64,000 nt of DNA from Bacillus safensis (GTDB lineage: Bacteria; Bacillota; Bacilli; Bacillales; Bacillaceae), in the NCBI GenBank assembly GCA_030159235.1, contig BSBG01000008.1:48737-112736 (forward strand), written 5' to 3'. The translations under genes and the position numbers were made by a program. Shown here one piece after another: positions 54,571 to 63,385 of the stretch. Under the pieces are notes generated by a model. It was not told the DNA's origin and ran no database searches. It worked only from the letters and a program-made list of their open reading frames with translations. Each line of letters opens with the position of its first letter. Positions within the stretch are counted from its first letter, which is position 1.

Positions 54571-54791
54571 TACGCATTAAAGCTTTTTTGCTGGCTGATC
54601 AGGTCTATATCCCACACAAAAGTGACGTTTGGACTGTTAAATAATTGGGCAAGATCTCCTGCATTATAGGTCCCTGAACCACCGGCAGAGTGATCGACAC
54701 TTTTTGGCGAAATAGCAAAAACATCACCGAAGTGTGCTGCCCCGTTTCCGTACACACGATCAATATGAATAGGTCCAACAATCGCTGGCAT
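54570..54791 (-). CDS. GerPF/GerPA-family spore germination protein (copy 2)
   Basis: A 73-residue protein starting MPAIVGPIHIDRVYGNGAAHFGDVFAISPKSVDHSAGGSGTYNAGD: the GerPF family pattern. Such proteins of the spore coat assist germinant access. The frame is open upstream, but AAGGTGGTGG before ATG 54791 fixes the start. It is a tandem paralogue of 54890-55111, and each copy has its own terminator. One of the two corresponds to B. subtilis YueG. Confidence 0.9.
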   Translation of the reverse strand: MPAIVGPIHIDRVYGNGAAHFGDVFAISPKSVDHSAGGSGTYNAGDLAQLFNSPNVTFVWDIDLISQQKSFNA

Positions 54792-54849
54792 CTTTCCACC
54801 ACCTTTTCTCCCCATATCATATGCCCAGCTTAAAAATACGTGTATGAAA

Positions 54850-54893
54850 AATAAAAAAGACAGCTGATATGCGATCATCAGCTGTCTTTCTAT
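54850..54893 (-). terminator. terminator of the upstream GerPF-like gene
   Basis: Minus-strand hairpin AAAGACAGCTGAT-gatcgcat-ATCAGCTGTCTTT followed by a T-run. Confidence 0.75.
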
Positions 54894-55111
54894 GCGTTAA
54901 ATGATTGAGGCTGGCCAAACAATGTAAAATCCCAAAGCATCGTCGCATTCGGATCACTTGTAAGTGACATATAATCACCTGAATTAAAGGCTCCCGCCCC
55001 GCCAGTAGAGTGGTCTACAGCCAAAGGGGCAATGGCCAGGACATCACCGAAAGTAGCCGCACCGTTTCCTCCTAACGACTCAATATGAATAGGTCCAACG
55101 ATTGCAGGCAT
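54890..55111 (-). CDS. GerPF/GerPA-family spore germination protein (copy 1)
   Basis: A 73-residue protein starting MPAIVGPIHIESLGGNGAATFGDVLAIAPLAVDHSTGGAGAFNSGD and ending PQSFNA. It is the same length as its neighbour at 54570, with both ends nearly identical, pointing to local duplication. GGGGGAGATTCTG precedes ATG 55111. Role inferred from the GerP family only; corresponds to YueG or its duplicate. Confidence 0.9.
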   Translation of the reverse strand: MPAIVGPIHIESLGGNGAATFGDVLAIAPLAVDHSTGGAGAFNSGDYMSLTSDPNATMLWDFTLFGQPQSFNA

Positions 55112-55177
55112 CAGAATCTCCCCCTATCTGCTTATGTCAATCATCTTATGCAAAAAGGGAAAAGTTGTGCATCTGCC

Positions 55178-56281
55178 CTAGACGTTTAAATGCTGTTCTT
55201 TGCGAGATCGCTGACGCAGCTGAACCAATCTAACAATATTTAGGGTGATGGCTTTAAGCAGTGCATAGACAGGAACCGCAAAGATCATGCCAAGAATTCC
55301 GCCAAAGCTTCCTGCCCCAATTAATAGCAGGATAATGGTCAAAGGATGTGTGTTGAGACGTTTCCCAATAATCAATGGAGAAATGACATTTCCATCAACT
55401 TGCTGAACGATTAGAATCACAATCACTGTCACCACCGCTTTTCCAGGCGAATCAAGAAACGCAATGAGCACAGCTGGTGCCGCGCCAAGATATGGCCCAA
55501 GGTACGGAATCACATTTGTGACCGCAATGATAATACCAAGAATGAGCGCATATTTCACACCAATTAATAAGTATCCGATAAAACAAGCCACTCCAACAAA
55601 TAAACAGACGACAATCTGTCCTTGTATGTAAGCCGCAAGCGTATCGTTTAATTCTTTAAAGATTTTCAATCCTTCCTTACGGTAAGGCATCGGCAAAAAT
55701 TGAACGAGCTTGTCCGGAAACTTATGTCCGTCCTTCAGCATATAAAACAAAATAAATGGAACTGTGATGACAGCTAAGGCAATATTGGCTATCACGCCAA
55801 ACACCGCAGACATACTTGAAGCAATATTTTCCGGCAAATCTTTTAATGTCGAAACAATCGACTGTTCAAACTTCGAGACGGAGACATAATCTTGGTTCAT
55901 CATCCAAGTAAAAGTTTTAGAATGCGAGAAGTCATTCATAAATTTCTGCATGTCCGTCACATAACCGGGGAAGCTTTTGACAAGTCCACCTACCTGCGTG
56001 ACAATAATCGGTCCCGCAGCATTGACAATGAACGTGATGAGTCCAATGAACAAGAGATAAATGATCAGGATAGCGAGTGTCCTAGGAATCTTCTTTGACA
56101 AAAATCGAACAATTGGATTAAAGATGAAAAAGAGAATCCCTGCCAGCAGAATGGGAACAAACAGAGTTGATGCAAATAAAATGATCGGCTGAAATAAAAA
56201 CGAAACCTTTGTTGATACATAAACTATGAGTAAAACAAGTAATATTTGGAATGTCCAAAAATGAACTTTAGATTTTAACAA
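55178..56281 (-). CDS. yueF: YueF, AI-2E transporter family membrane protein
   Basis: A 367-residue AI-2E/PerM-family protein with eight predicted membrane segments (three in the first 90 residues, five after about 150). The conserved VTNVIPYLGPYLGAAPAVLIAFLDSP (about 265-290) and the C-terminal VDGNVISPLIIGKRLNTHPL are present. The family includes transporters and Na+/H+ antiporters; substrate unknown. TTG 56281 lies 8 bases after AGGAGGAG. Confidence 0.92.
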   Translation of the reverse strand: MLKSKVHFWTFQILLVLLIVYVSTKVSFLFQPIILFASTLFVPILLAGILFFIFNPIVRFLSKKIPRTLAILIIYLLFIGLITFIVNAAGPIIVTQVGGLVKSFPGYVTDMQKFMNDFSHSKTFTWMMNQDYVSVSKFEQSIVSTLKDLPENIASSMSAVFGVIANIALAVITVPFILFYMLKDGHKFPDKLVQFLPMPYRKEGLKIFKELNDTLAAYIQGQIVVCLFVGVACFIGYLLIGVKYALILGIIIAVTNVIPYLGPYLGAAPAVLIAFLDSPGKAVVTVIVILIVQQVDGNVISPLIIGKRLNTHPLTIILLLIGAGSFGGILGMIFAVPVYALLKAITLNIVRLVQLRQRSRKEQHLNV

Positions 56282-56431
56282 AGATGCTCCTCCTGTTACG
56301 TATTGATCTTATTAAAAAACTACTATTCAACCCACCTTCTGTCAACTGCTTCTTGTTTTAGAACCTCATTTTTTGTAAAAAAAAGAACAATTGGTATATC
56401 ATGCACTTTTTCCAGATATACATTCTATAAG

Positions 56432-56466
56432 CATGAAAAAAGCAGACACCTATGCGTCTGCTTGTT
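56432..56466 (-). terminator. terminator of yuzF
   Basis: Minus-strand hairpin AAGCAGAC-gcataggt-GTCTGCTT followed by TTTT. Confidence 0.75.
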
Positions 56467-56701
56467 ATACTCTTTCACTGTGATCAGGCATCACCGATAC
56501 AATTTGCTGGATCCGCACATAAAAAACTGATTTTGCTCCCGCCTCAATCACAATGTGATCTGGCATGACTTCCTTCAATTTTCCGCGTACCGTATCTTTC
56601 ACTGTTTGAACAATTAATCTCGTACCGATCACTTTATGCAATGTTTGATAAACATATGGATCAACTAATGAAACAAGCTGCGGACTTCCTTGTTGTGCCA
56701 T
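56465..56701 (-). CDS. yuzF: YuzF, DUF2642 family protein
   Basis: A 78-residue protein, the same length as B. subtilis YuzF. The DUF2642 pattern VSLVDPYVYQTLHKVIGTRLIVQTVKDTVRGKLKEVMPDHIVIEAGAKSVFYVRIQQIVSVMP is a small beta-barrel, Sm-like sequence often seen in spore proteins. AAAGGGGCAGG precedes ATG 56701. Function unknown. Confidence 0.9.
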   Translation of the reverse strand: MAQQGSPQLVSLVDPYVYQTLHKVIGTRLIVQTVKDTVRGKLKEVMPDHIVIEAGAKSVFYVRIQQIVSVMPDHSERV

Positions 56702-56883
56702 CCTACCTGCCCCTTTACTTGTGTATTTACCCACAGCGTATGCAGTCACCCATGTGAATGTCACTCAAAGCAAACTCGCAACGTTATTACCATATTTTTA
56801 CAAATAGTATTTATTTACATTTTTTAGAAGTATAATAGGTTGGTGCTGTCAACAGCTTAAATCATTTGAAGAGGTGAATGATC

Positions 56884-58374
56884 TTGAAAAAACTAATCTG
56901 TATCGTTGCTGTCATGCTCTTTCTATCCTCTGCATGCTATGCATATGCAGGCACAATAGGAGATGAGCCTGGGACACCAGGGAAGTGGTTTAAAGGAGAA
57001 GAGCCGGTTCAAAAAGGCGAGTCAAAATTGCCACTTGTTTTTGTTCATGGGATTAACAGCTCCTCCTCCACATGGTTCAATCGAAACGATATGGCAAAGC
57101 AAGCTGTTCTGAACGGATACGAAAGCGCATTCATAGATTTGTATCCAGATCAGGACATAAAAAAGAATGGCAAACTATTAGCGGAAAAACTAAAAGAAAT
57201 CTATGATGTTTTCGGTCGAAAACTTATTGTGATTGGTCACAGTAAAGGCGGGGTGGATACACAGTCCGCACTCGTGTATCACAATGCCCATCCATATGTG
57301 GAAAAGGTCATCACACTCGGCTCCCCTCATTACGGGACACCGCTTGCAGATTTAGCGTATAGTAAGGGCGGAAGCTGGCTCGCGGAAATTCTTGGACAAA
57401 AAAGCGACGCGCTCTATTCTTTGCAAACCGGGCTCATGGCGGCTTTTCGAAGTGAAACTGACAAACTGGAGACGTTCCCTCATAAATACGTCACTTATTC
57501 GGGATCGGAATGGGGTACATTTGGCGGCGTGCTGTATTTAGGCGGCATGTATTTAAAGAGCTTTGGTACAAACGATGGCGCCGTCACGGTAAGCAGCACA
57601 AAACTATCATATGCAAACAATATTTCAACAGGGAAGTGGAATCACAATTCTATTAAAAATGGCACAAGCATGTTCCCAGTTTTCCAGCATCAACTGCTAG
57701 CCAATGTCGCAAACGCTGAAAATGAACAAAAAGAGAACCTAGCGCAAGAGCTCGTTACTACTGAGCTGAATACAGATGTTTATGTGAAAGGCGGAGAAAG
57801 TGAAAAGGATAAAACAGAAGCATTCTATGTAGAGGAAGGAACGAATGGCTTATCGATTCAGTGGTTAAATGAAGGGCGGGAGACGCGCCCCGAAATCATC
57901 GCCCCTAATGGAGACGTCTTAACAAATCTGAAGACATCGGAAGCATCTTTCCCATATGAAGGCGCATATTTACACCATGTGCAAATCAATAAACCCGTTC
58001 CTGGAAAATGGACGATTCGATCAAATTCAGAAAAAAGAGCTCCTTATTTGCTGCTCGTATCCTTTGATTCACCATTAAATGAAGAAATCAAAGCAGAAGC
58101 AGCGCAATCAGGGGATGCATCGACCCATTCAAGCGGGCTGATTAAACGATTAAGCAAAAAAGTAGAAACCTTTTACTTTAAGGATGCACGAAAAGATCAT
58201 CCATTCAAAACAACTGACTCTTCAGATGTTCAATTGAAAAAAGAAGGTGCTTATTCTGTTACGGTTCATTACACCGGGCTCACTGCATCAGGTACATCTG
58301 CGTTTAACCGTACCGTTATTCGCACATTATATGTCGACCAGCATGGTAATATTCATGGAGACATTCCATACTAA
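56884..58374 (+). CDS. secreted lipase/esterase-like alpha/beta hydrolase
   Basis: A 496-residue exported protein with a signal peptide (MKKLICIVAVMLFLSSACYAYAG; a Cys is present but the lipobox is poor). The alpha/beta hydrolase domain (about 45-280) has oxyanion VFVHGINSSSSTW, nucleophile IGHSKGGVDTQ (Ser about 118) and LGSPHYGTPLADLA. A C-terminal beta-rich domain (about 300-496) resembles the accessory part of large secreted esterases. TTG 56884 lies 8 bases after GAGGTG; ATG 56878 is too close to it. The gene is not expected between yuzF and yueE in B. subtilis order, so it was gained here or lost there. Convergent with yueE by four bases. Confidence 0.85.
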   Translation: MKKLICIVAVMLFLSSACYAYAGTIGDEPGTPGKWFKGEEPVQKGESKLPLVFVHGINSSSSTWFNRNDMAKQAVLNGYESAFIDLYPDQDIKKNGKLLAEKLKEIYDVFGRKLIVIGHSKGGVDTQSALVYHNAHPYVEKVITLGSPHYGTPLADLAYSKGGSWLAEILGQKSDALYSLQTGLMAAFRSETDKLETFPHKYVTYSGSEWGTFGGVLYLGGMYLKSFGTNDGAVTVSSTKLSYANNISTGKWNHNSIKNGTSMFPVFQHQLLANVANAENEQKENLAQELVTTELNTDVYVKGGESEKDKTEAFYVEEGTNGLSIQWLNEGRETRPEIIAPNGDVLTNLKTSEASFPYEGAYLHHVQINKPVPGKWTIRSNSEKRAPYLLLVSFDSPLNEEIKAEAAQSGDASTHSSGLIKRLSKKVETFYFKDARKDHPFKTTDSSDVQLKKEGAYSVTVHYTGLTASGTSAFNRTVIRTLYVDQHGNIHGDIPY

Positions 58375-58904
58375 ACAGAGCGTTTCATGGGCTGAAGTGC
58401 CTGCTTCACTTTCTGATCCAATTCCGTGATTTTTTTCATTGCAAGTGATTCGTCTATTTGTCTGTAATGATGATGCCCGCCAGGCTCTTCATCCATTTCA
58501 TCTGCTTTCTTGACAATTTGCTGGAGTGTGTCCTTATGAAGGTCGCCCTCTGGTAAATATGAATCCGTATGAAGCAGAATCGCAAGCGCAATATCTTTGG
58601 CTGCCTTTGGTTCCTCACCAAGCCGTATGAGCAATTTGTGCGCCCGTTCTGCGCCTTTAATGGCATGAATATCATTGCGTCTATATGTCTCGTAATCCCA
58701 TTCTCCGCCGGCTGTATACCATTCATAGTGGCCGATGTCATGCAAGAGGGCTGCTTTCACAGCCAGATCTGGATTTACCCTAGCCTGCACCGCCAGCTTG
58801 AATGCGTGATAAGCACAAGCAATCGCATGGGCTTTTCCTGACCGATTTAAATATTTTTGAGCGACTGGATGGGTGTAAACATCCATTAACGTAACCTTTC
58901 TCAT
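58371..58904 (-). CDS. yueE: YueE, HD-domain phosphohydrolase
   Basis: A 177-residue HD-superfamily metal phosphohydrolase: His in KAHAIACAYHAF (about 25), the HD pair in KAALLHDIGHYEWY (about 55), and Asp in ILLHTDSYLPEGDL (about 110-115). Size and place fit B. subtilis YueE. Substrate unknown, possibly a nucleotide. GGAGGGG precedes ATG 58904. Confidence 0.92.
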   Translation of the reverse strand: MRKVTLMDVYTHPVAQKYLNRSGKAHAIACAYHAFKLAVQARVNPDLAVKAALLHDIGHYEWYTAGGEWDYETYRRNDIHAIKGAERAHKLLIRLGEEPKAAKDIALAILLHTDSYLPEGDLHKDTLQQIVKKADEMDEEPGGHHHYRQIDESLAMKKITELDQKVKQALQPMKRSV

Positions 58905-59035
58905 GGAAACCCCTCCTTATCTATATTTTTAGCATCCTAACATATTCTGAAAAGAAACTCAAATGTTCTGTCATATTTTCTATGAGTCTCAAGAATAGCT
59001 TATGTCAAATCAGGTGGTTTTGCTTGTACAATACG

Positions 59036-59064
59036 AAAAAAGCAGCCGTTATGACTGCTTTTTT
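59036..59064. terminator. terminator hairpin downstream of yueD
   Basis: AAAAAAGCAG (59036-59045) pairs with CTGCTTTTTT (59055-59064), and T-runs lie on both sides. One arm is part of a 16-bp repeat of the yueD 3' end. Confidence 0.7.
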
Positions 59065-59177
59065 TGTTCTTTTCAGCGTGATATGAAAACCCTTCATGTT
59101 TAGAAGGCCTAGGCATTTGAGATTCGTGAGCACTGGCACGCAGGTCTGACCAAATACAGTTGTTATGACTGCTTTTT
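59048..59177. repeat. 16-bp direct repeat flanking a 98-bp insert behind yueD
   Basis: GTTATGACTGCTTTTT occurs at 59048-59063 and 59162-59177. The second copy covers the yueD stop, the first is the arm of the terminator. The 98 bp between them contain no gene that I can recognise. Confidence 0.75.
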
Positions 59178-59906
59178 CACATACTCACGTGCATCGTAGA
59201 CACATCCACCAGCTGGATCATCAGCTAAAAGATCAAGCAAAATACTTGCGACTTCATCTGGGCTCTTCAGCGTGCCGGTTTCATATAATTGCTGAAAACG
59301 GTCAATTTGTTCAAAATCCTGTTTTGATGACTTTCGAATTTCTCCCTGCATATCTGTATCGATGGTGCCGGGTGAAAAGGAAAACGTGTTGATCGGATGC
59401 GCTTCATCCTGCTGTTCCTCATGCAAAGTCCTCATAAACATATCAAGTCCAGCCTTTGAACTGCAATACGCACTCCACCCTTTATATGGGTTTTTCGCCG
59501 CTCCAGAGGAAAGATGAACGATCGTTTTCTTTCCGTTAAATGATTGAGTCTGCTCAGTAAAAACATGGCTCAGCAAAACAGGAATGACTAGATTCAACGT
59601 ATAATGCTGCTGCAGCGCATCCTGCCCGCCTTGTCCGACACGCTTGATCGGTGTCACCATTCCTGCGTTATTGACGAATAAGATCTCATCAGCATCTGCC
59701 AGAGTTTGCGGTGTGAGATGATCTTGAAGCCATTTGGCTGCTGCTGTTTCATCTGTCAGGTCGACCTGTGTATGTGTGAGCCTTGGATGAGAAATCGGCG
59801 ATGCACTTCTTGCTGCTGTGTACACATGATCCCCTCGTAAAAGCAGCCTGTTCACAAGTGCTAGGCCAAATCCTTTTGATCCCCCTGTAACGATTGAAAT
59901 TCGAAT
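59163..59906 (-). CDS. yueD: YueD, short-chain dehydrogenase (benzil reductase type)
   Basis: About 247 residues of a classical SDR. Cofactor motif TGGSKGFGLALV (about 8-19), NNAGMV (about 82), catalytic Ser in VHLSSGAAKNPY (about 135), and YxxxK in SAYCSSKAG (about 150). B. subtilis YueD reduces benzil to (S)-benzoin with NADPH; the natural substrate is unknown. The only standard start is GTG 59930, which lies before the ribosome site AAGGGAGGAG. Alignment to YueD and spacing point to ATT 59906 as start. The ATT start is an inference. Confidence 0.9.
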   Translation of the reverse strand: MRISIVTGGSKGFGLALVNRLLLRGDHVYTAARSASPISHPRLTHTQVDLTDETAAAKWLQDHLTPQTLADADEILFVNNAGMVTPIKRVGQGGQDALQQHYTLNLVIPVLLSHVFTEQTQSFNGKKTIVHLSSGAAKNPYKGWSAYCSSKAGLDMFMRTLHEEQQDEAHPINTFSFSPGTIDTDMQGEIRKSSKQDFEQIDRFQQLYETGTLKSPDEVASILLDLLADDPAGGCVYDAREYVKKQS

Positions 59907-59977
59907 GACAATCTCCTCCCTTGATAACACTATTTTACGTAGTCAAACGGTATGACATCAAGCAATCTGCATAAAGA

Positions 59978-60008
59978 AAAGCCTGCCTCTTTTAAAGAGG
60001 CTACTTCT
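59978..60008 (-). terminator. possible terminator of the yueBC transcript
   Basis: Palindrome GCCTCTTTTAAAGAGGC (59985-60001) followed on the minus strand by AGGCTTTTCTTT. The T-run is imperfect. Confidence 0.5.
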
Positions 60009-60486
60009 TTTCAGCCTTCACATTCACCTTTGGAATCAAGATGAGCATCACCACGATGCCAAAGGCTATCAAAAAACCAAAGATAATCGGAAGCAGTGCC
60101 GATGTCTGCTTCTCATGATCACCGTCAGAAGGCGCTGATACAGCCGAATCACTAAAAGAGATATTCATCTCTTTCATCATACGAGCTGGTGTTTTGGGCG
60201 GATTCTCTTTTAAATCACTAAAAAGCTGCGGGGAAAGAGATCCACCCGGTGCTTTAGGCGGTTCAGCAAAATGAATGTCTGTTTTGACTTTTGATGTCGT
60301 TTTGCTTTGTTCGTATTTCGTTTGATCCCTCAATATACTCGAGTTAATATTGAGCTCCTTTTCCTGATAGTCATTCGGCTTGACATTCGTATCCGTATCT
60401 TCACCAACAGCGAAAGCGGCAGGGATGAGGAGAAAAAGGGAAATGACACCGAGTGCCGCCCCTTTCACGAATAAATTAAGCCTCAT
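60001..60486 (-). CDS. yueC: YueC, EssA-type component of the type VII secretion system
   Basis: A 161-residue protein with an N-terminal signal-anchor (about 8-27, GAALGVISLFLLIPAAFA), an extracytoplasmic polar region and a C-terminal membrane helix (about 130-152, ALLPIIFGFLIAFGIVVMLILIPK) ending in a basic tail. This is the EssA layout, and B. subtilis YueC is needed for YukE export. It starts 11 bp inside the end of yueB. Last gene of the yuk/yue operon here. Confidence 0.92.
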   Translation of the reverse strand: MRLNLFVKGAALGVISLFLLIPAAFAVGEDTDTNVKPNDYQEKELNINSSILRDQTKYEQSKTTSKVKTDIHFAEPPKAPGGSLSPQLFSDLKENPPKTPARMMKEMNISFSDSAVSAPSDGDHEKQTSALLPIIFGFLIAFGIVVMLILIPKVNVKAEKK

Positions 60487-63385
60487 GAGTCACATCACGT
60501 TCCTCTGTTTTATCTTTCCATAGCTTTGTCACAAGCGGCACGACCATAAAGAGGACAGTTAAAATCACTAACCCTGTGACGCCCATTCCAAAGTTGTCTC
60601 CATTTCCATATTGGATGGACAGATACACGTCTGTCACTGGATTTGTAAAATGGAAGTTCGGCATCACCAAATCAATTAACGGTGCGACAAAGAAGAAAAT
60701 AAGCGCCGTTGACGCCATCCATCCGGCAATGGACCCGAAAAGGAAGGCCGTACGAATAAAGGCGGAACAAGTCACCAATAGTAAAATCGTAAAAATTGAC
60801 CATTGAATGGCTTGATCATCTGCAAGCTTGTAAATGTTCAGTCCAAACAAGCTGATCATCAGTCCGACTAATAGATTTAAGATGCCAAACAGTGCACCTT
60901 TGACGAGCATCGGAGCGGCCGCATAATACGAACTGAAAAAGCCAATTAACAAACTGCTGATCATCACAATGACCAAAATGACTACTGGCGGTACAGTCTG
61001 CGTTTTTTCTTCTGGCACATCACCGCTAATTTTCAGCGGATTGGCTAGATGGTTATACACATAGTTGCTGTTGCCTTGATCGTCTAATGTGTTTCCTAAA
61101 ATCCCCTTTAAATCTTGCTGAACAAGCTTCGTGGAATCAACATTCTTGCTCCAGTTCTCATTCAGCGTATCTGCTTTCTCTTGAACTGTTGTCACACTTT
61201 CTTCAATGTTATTCGTATAATCCGCCACCCCTTTTTGACGGTCGGTTAACGAACTCATATTTTCAGAAAGACGAAGCACTTCTTGACCAATTGAATCCTG
61301 TGCACTGACAACAATTGAACTGCCTGCAAGGTCTGCTGTATACACCGCATCTCCTTGATCAGCTATTTGCTCAGCTACATTGTCCGCACTTTCAGAAATT
61401 GTCTGTAATTCCTGTTCCATGCTTGCCTGCTGAGTTGTGATGTACTCTGCATAGCCATCTGAAAACTTCTGCATCTCATCAATAAAGGTAGACACATCAT
61501 CATTTGATGTCAGCATCTGGTTTTTGAGCGTATCCCAGTTTTCAGTTTCCTCTTTTTTGATGGACAGGATGGATTGGATTTCTTCTCCTTTTGTGTCAAT
61601 CAAAGAAGAAGGGTTCTTCTGTGTGTAAAAGCTGTTCAGTAATGCTTCATACTGTGCTAATTCATTTGAATACTTTAATAATTCAGATGCATTTTCTGAA
61701 TCTGTATTAAAATCCTCAAGTTTATCCATTTTTGATGTATATTGATTTAATGGAGATTGAGTTGTTTCTATTCGTTCTAATTTTCTTGTAATAGTAGATT
61801 CTTGTTTGATGATGGATTTCTTTATATCATTTATGTTTTTATTGTTGCTAGTTTCTATTCTTATTATTTTTTCTTCTAGTTTTTCTATTTTATCTGTTAA
61901 AGATTTTAATTCTTTACTCAAAAGATCGACTTTTCCTTGTAATTGATCATTATGAGCTGTGGTTTTCTCCTCGATATTCTTTTTCACTTCTTCTAATTTT
62001 AGGGACAGTGCTCTTAGTTGCTCTTTTGATTGAAACGACGTTGATTTGGTTTCCCCAGTTTGTTCTGGATTTTCTTCACCATTTTCTGGAGTAGGTGTCG
62101 TTTCTTCATTTCCTGACAACTCATCTGCCACTTGATTTATTTCTGCTGAGATTTCAGTTAATTTCTTCGTCTCTTCTTCAAGATCGATTTTCAAAACGTC
62201 TGTAGAGTCTTTTTGGTCTTCACCTTGATTATTCGAATCCTCATTCGGATCTTCTTTCGGTTTCTCTACTTTAAGCAATGCCTTTCTTGAAGCTTTCAAT
62301 TGCTCTTGCAACGGAGAAATTTTATCCCCTATGTATGCAAGATATTGAGCTTCATAATTACTAATCAGCTCTTCCTGAGACGCCTTCACAAGTTCCGTTA
62401 ATCCTATCGATTGCTTAGGAATAGCGTCTTCTCTCGACTTTTGAACAGATTGAATGGCGTTGTCAGTTGTTTTCAGCTGACTTTGTACACCATTCATATC
62501 TGTTTTGAGTCCGCCCATTTGATCACTAAAGCTGCGGGCATTTTGGTTTTGAATGTCAGTGAGCTGTTTGAGTCCTTGCTGGATTTGTTTTTGACTTGTC
62601 GATTGTGACTTGATTAAGACATCCTTTTGTTTGTCTTGATACTGCTTGTATTGATCGACTACTTTCACAAAATCCTTCAGCTGACTCTTTGCTTCTTCTG
62701 TTGTGCCCAAGCCGTCTTTATACTGTTTCTGTGAATCGGCCATCGCATTTTTTACTTCTTCTATTTGTTTCTTCTGCTGCTGAACGGCATCTGATAGCTT
62801 GTTCGAGTTCGGCTTATAGAAGTTATACATCGTGTGTTGGAATTCGACTTCTTTGCCGACAATATGCTCAAATTCTTCTCTCACATTGCCGATTTCCTGT
62901 GATACAAAGCTCCAGTATAGCGTCGACATCTGTTCATTCATTTTCTTTTGCGCATTTTCCAGCTCTCTCTGCACTTTCTCTTTATTGACTGCATTGAGCT
63001 GATCTTGAATCGAAAATTGAATGGACGCCTTTTCAGGATGGTCTTTATCATAGCTAAGCACATTTTTAGAGAAATCAGACGGAATATAAAGGACAGCGTC
63101 ATACTTTCTGTTTTTCAGTCCATTTTCCGCCGCACTGCGATTCACTACGGTCCATGTATAATCAGGACGCTCTGACAATGCTGCCACAACATCCTGTCCG
63201 AAACGAGCGGTATCTTCACTTTCACTCGCCCCCATATCCTCATTGACCACAGCAATATTACGCGTGGCATTCTTCTTCTGTTTTGCTGGGTCGTCTCCAA
63301 TAAGGTGGAAAAACAAAACCGGCAGAACAAGAATCAATATCATCGTGGATACGATTTTAATGGAGCTTTTTTGCTGCTCTGTCAT
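60476..63385 (-). CDS. yueB: YueB, EsaA-type type VII secretion protein (phage SPP1 receptor homologue)
   Basis: A 969-residue membrane protein with one N-terminal helix (about 10-32). A long extracellular coiled-coil stalk follows (about 130-800; many heptads, an acidic Pro/Glu/Asn-rich insert at about 385-450), then five or so C-terminal helices (about 810-950, Yhg/ABC-2-like). B. subtilis YueB is the SPP1 receptor and has about 1076 residues, so the stalk is shorter here. AAAGGAAGAG precedes ATG 63385; the upstream extension is not needed. Overlaps the EssC gene by 4 bp and yueC by 11 bp. Confidence 0.94.
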   Translation of the reverse strand: MTEQQKSSIKIVSTMILILVLPVLFFHLIGDDPAKQKKNATRNIAVVNEDMGASESEDTARFGQDVVAALSERPDYTWTVVNRSAAENGLKNRKYDAVLYIPSDFSKNVLSYDKDHPEKASIQFSIQDQLNAVNKEKVQRELENAQKKMNEQMSTLYWSFVSQEIGNVREEFEHIVGKEVEFQHTMYNFYKPNSNKLSDAVQQQKKQIEEVKNAMADSQKQYKDGLGTTEEAKSQLKDFVKVVDQYKQYQDKQKDVLIKSQSTSQKQIQQGLKQLTDIQNQNARSFSDQMGGLKTDMNGVQSQLKTTDNAIQSVQKSREDAIPKQSIGLTELVKASQEELISNYEAQYLAYIGDKISPLQEQLKASRKALLKVEKPKEDPNEDSNNQGEDQKDSTDVLKIDLEEETKKLTEISAEINQVADELSGNEETTPTPENGEENPEQTGETKSTSFQSKEQLRALSLKLEEVKKNIEEKTTAHNDQLQGKVDLLSKELKSLTDKIEKLEEKIIRIETSNNKNINDIKKSIIKQESTITRKLERIETTQSPLNQYTSKMDKLEDFNTDSENASELLKYSNELAQYEALLNSFYTQKNPSSLIDTKGEEIQSILSIKKEETENWDTLKNQMLTSNDDVSTFIDEMQKFSDGYAEYITTQQASMEQELQTISESADNVAEQIADQGDAVYTADLAGSSIVVSAQDSIGQEVLRLSENMSSLTDRQKGVADYTNNIEESVTTVQEKADTLNENWSKNVDSTKLVQQDLKGILGNTLDDQGNSNYVYNHLANPLKISGDVPEEKTQTVPPVVILVIVMISSLLIGFFSSYYAAAPMLVKGALFGILNLLVGLMISLFGLNIYKLADDQAIQWSIFTILLLVTCSAFIRTAFLFGSIAGWMASTALIFFFVAPLIDLVMPNFHFTNPVTDVYLSIQYGNGDNFGMGVTGLVILTVLFMVVPLVTKLWKDKTEERDVTHEA

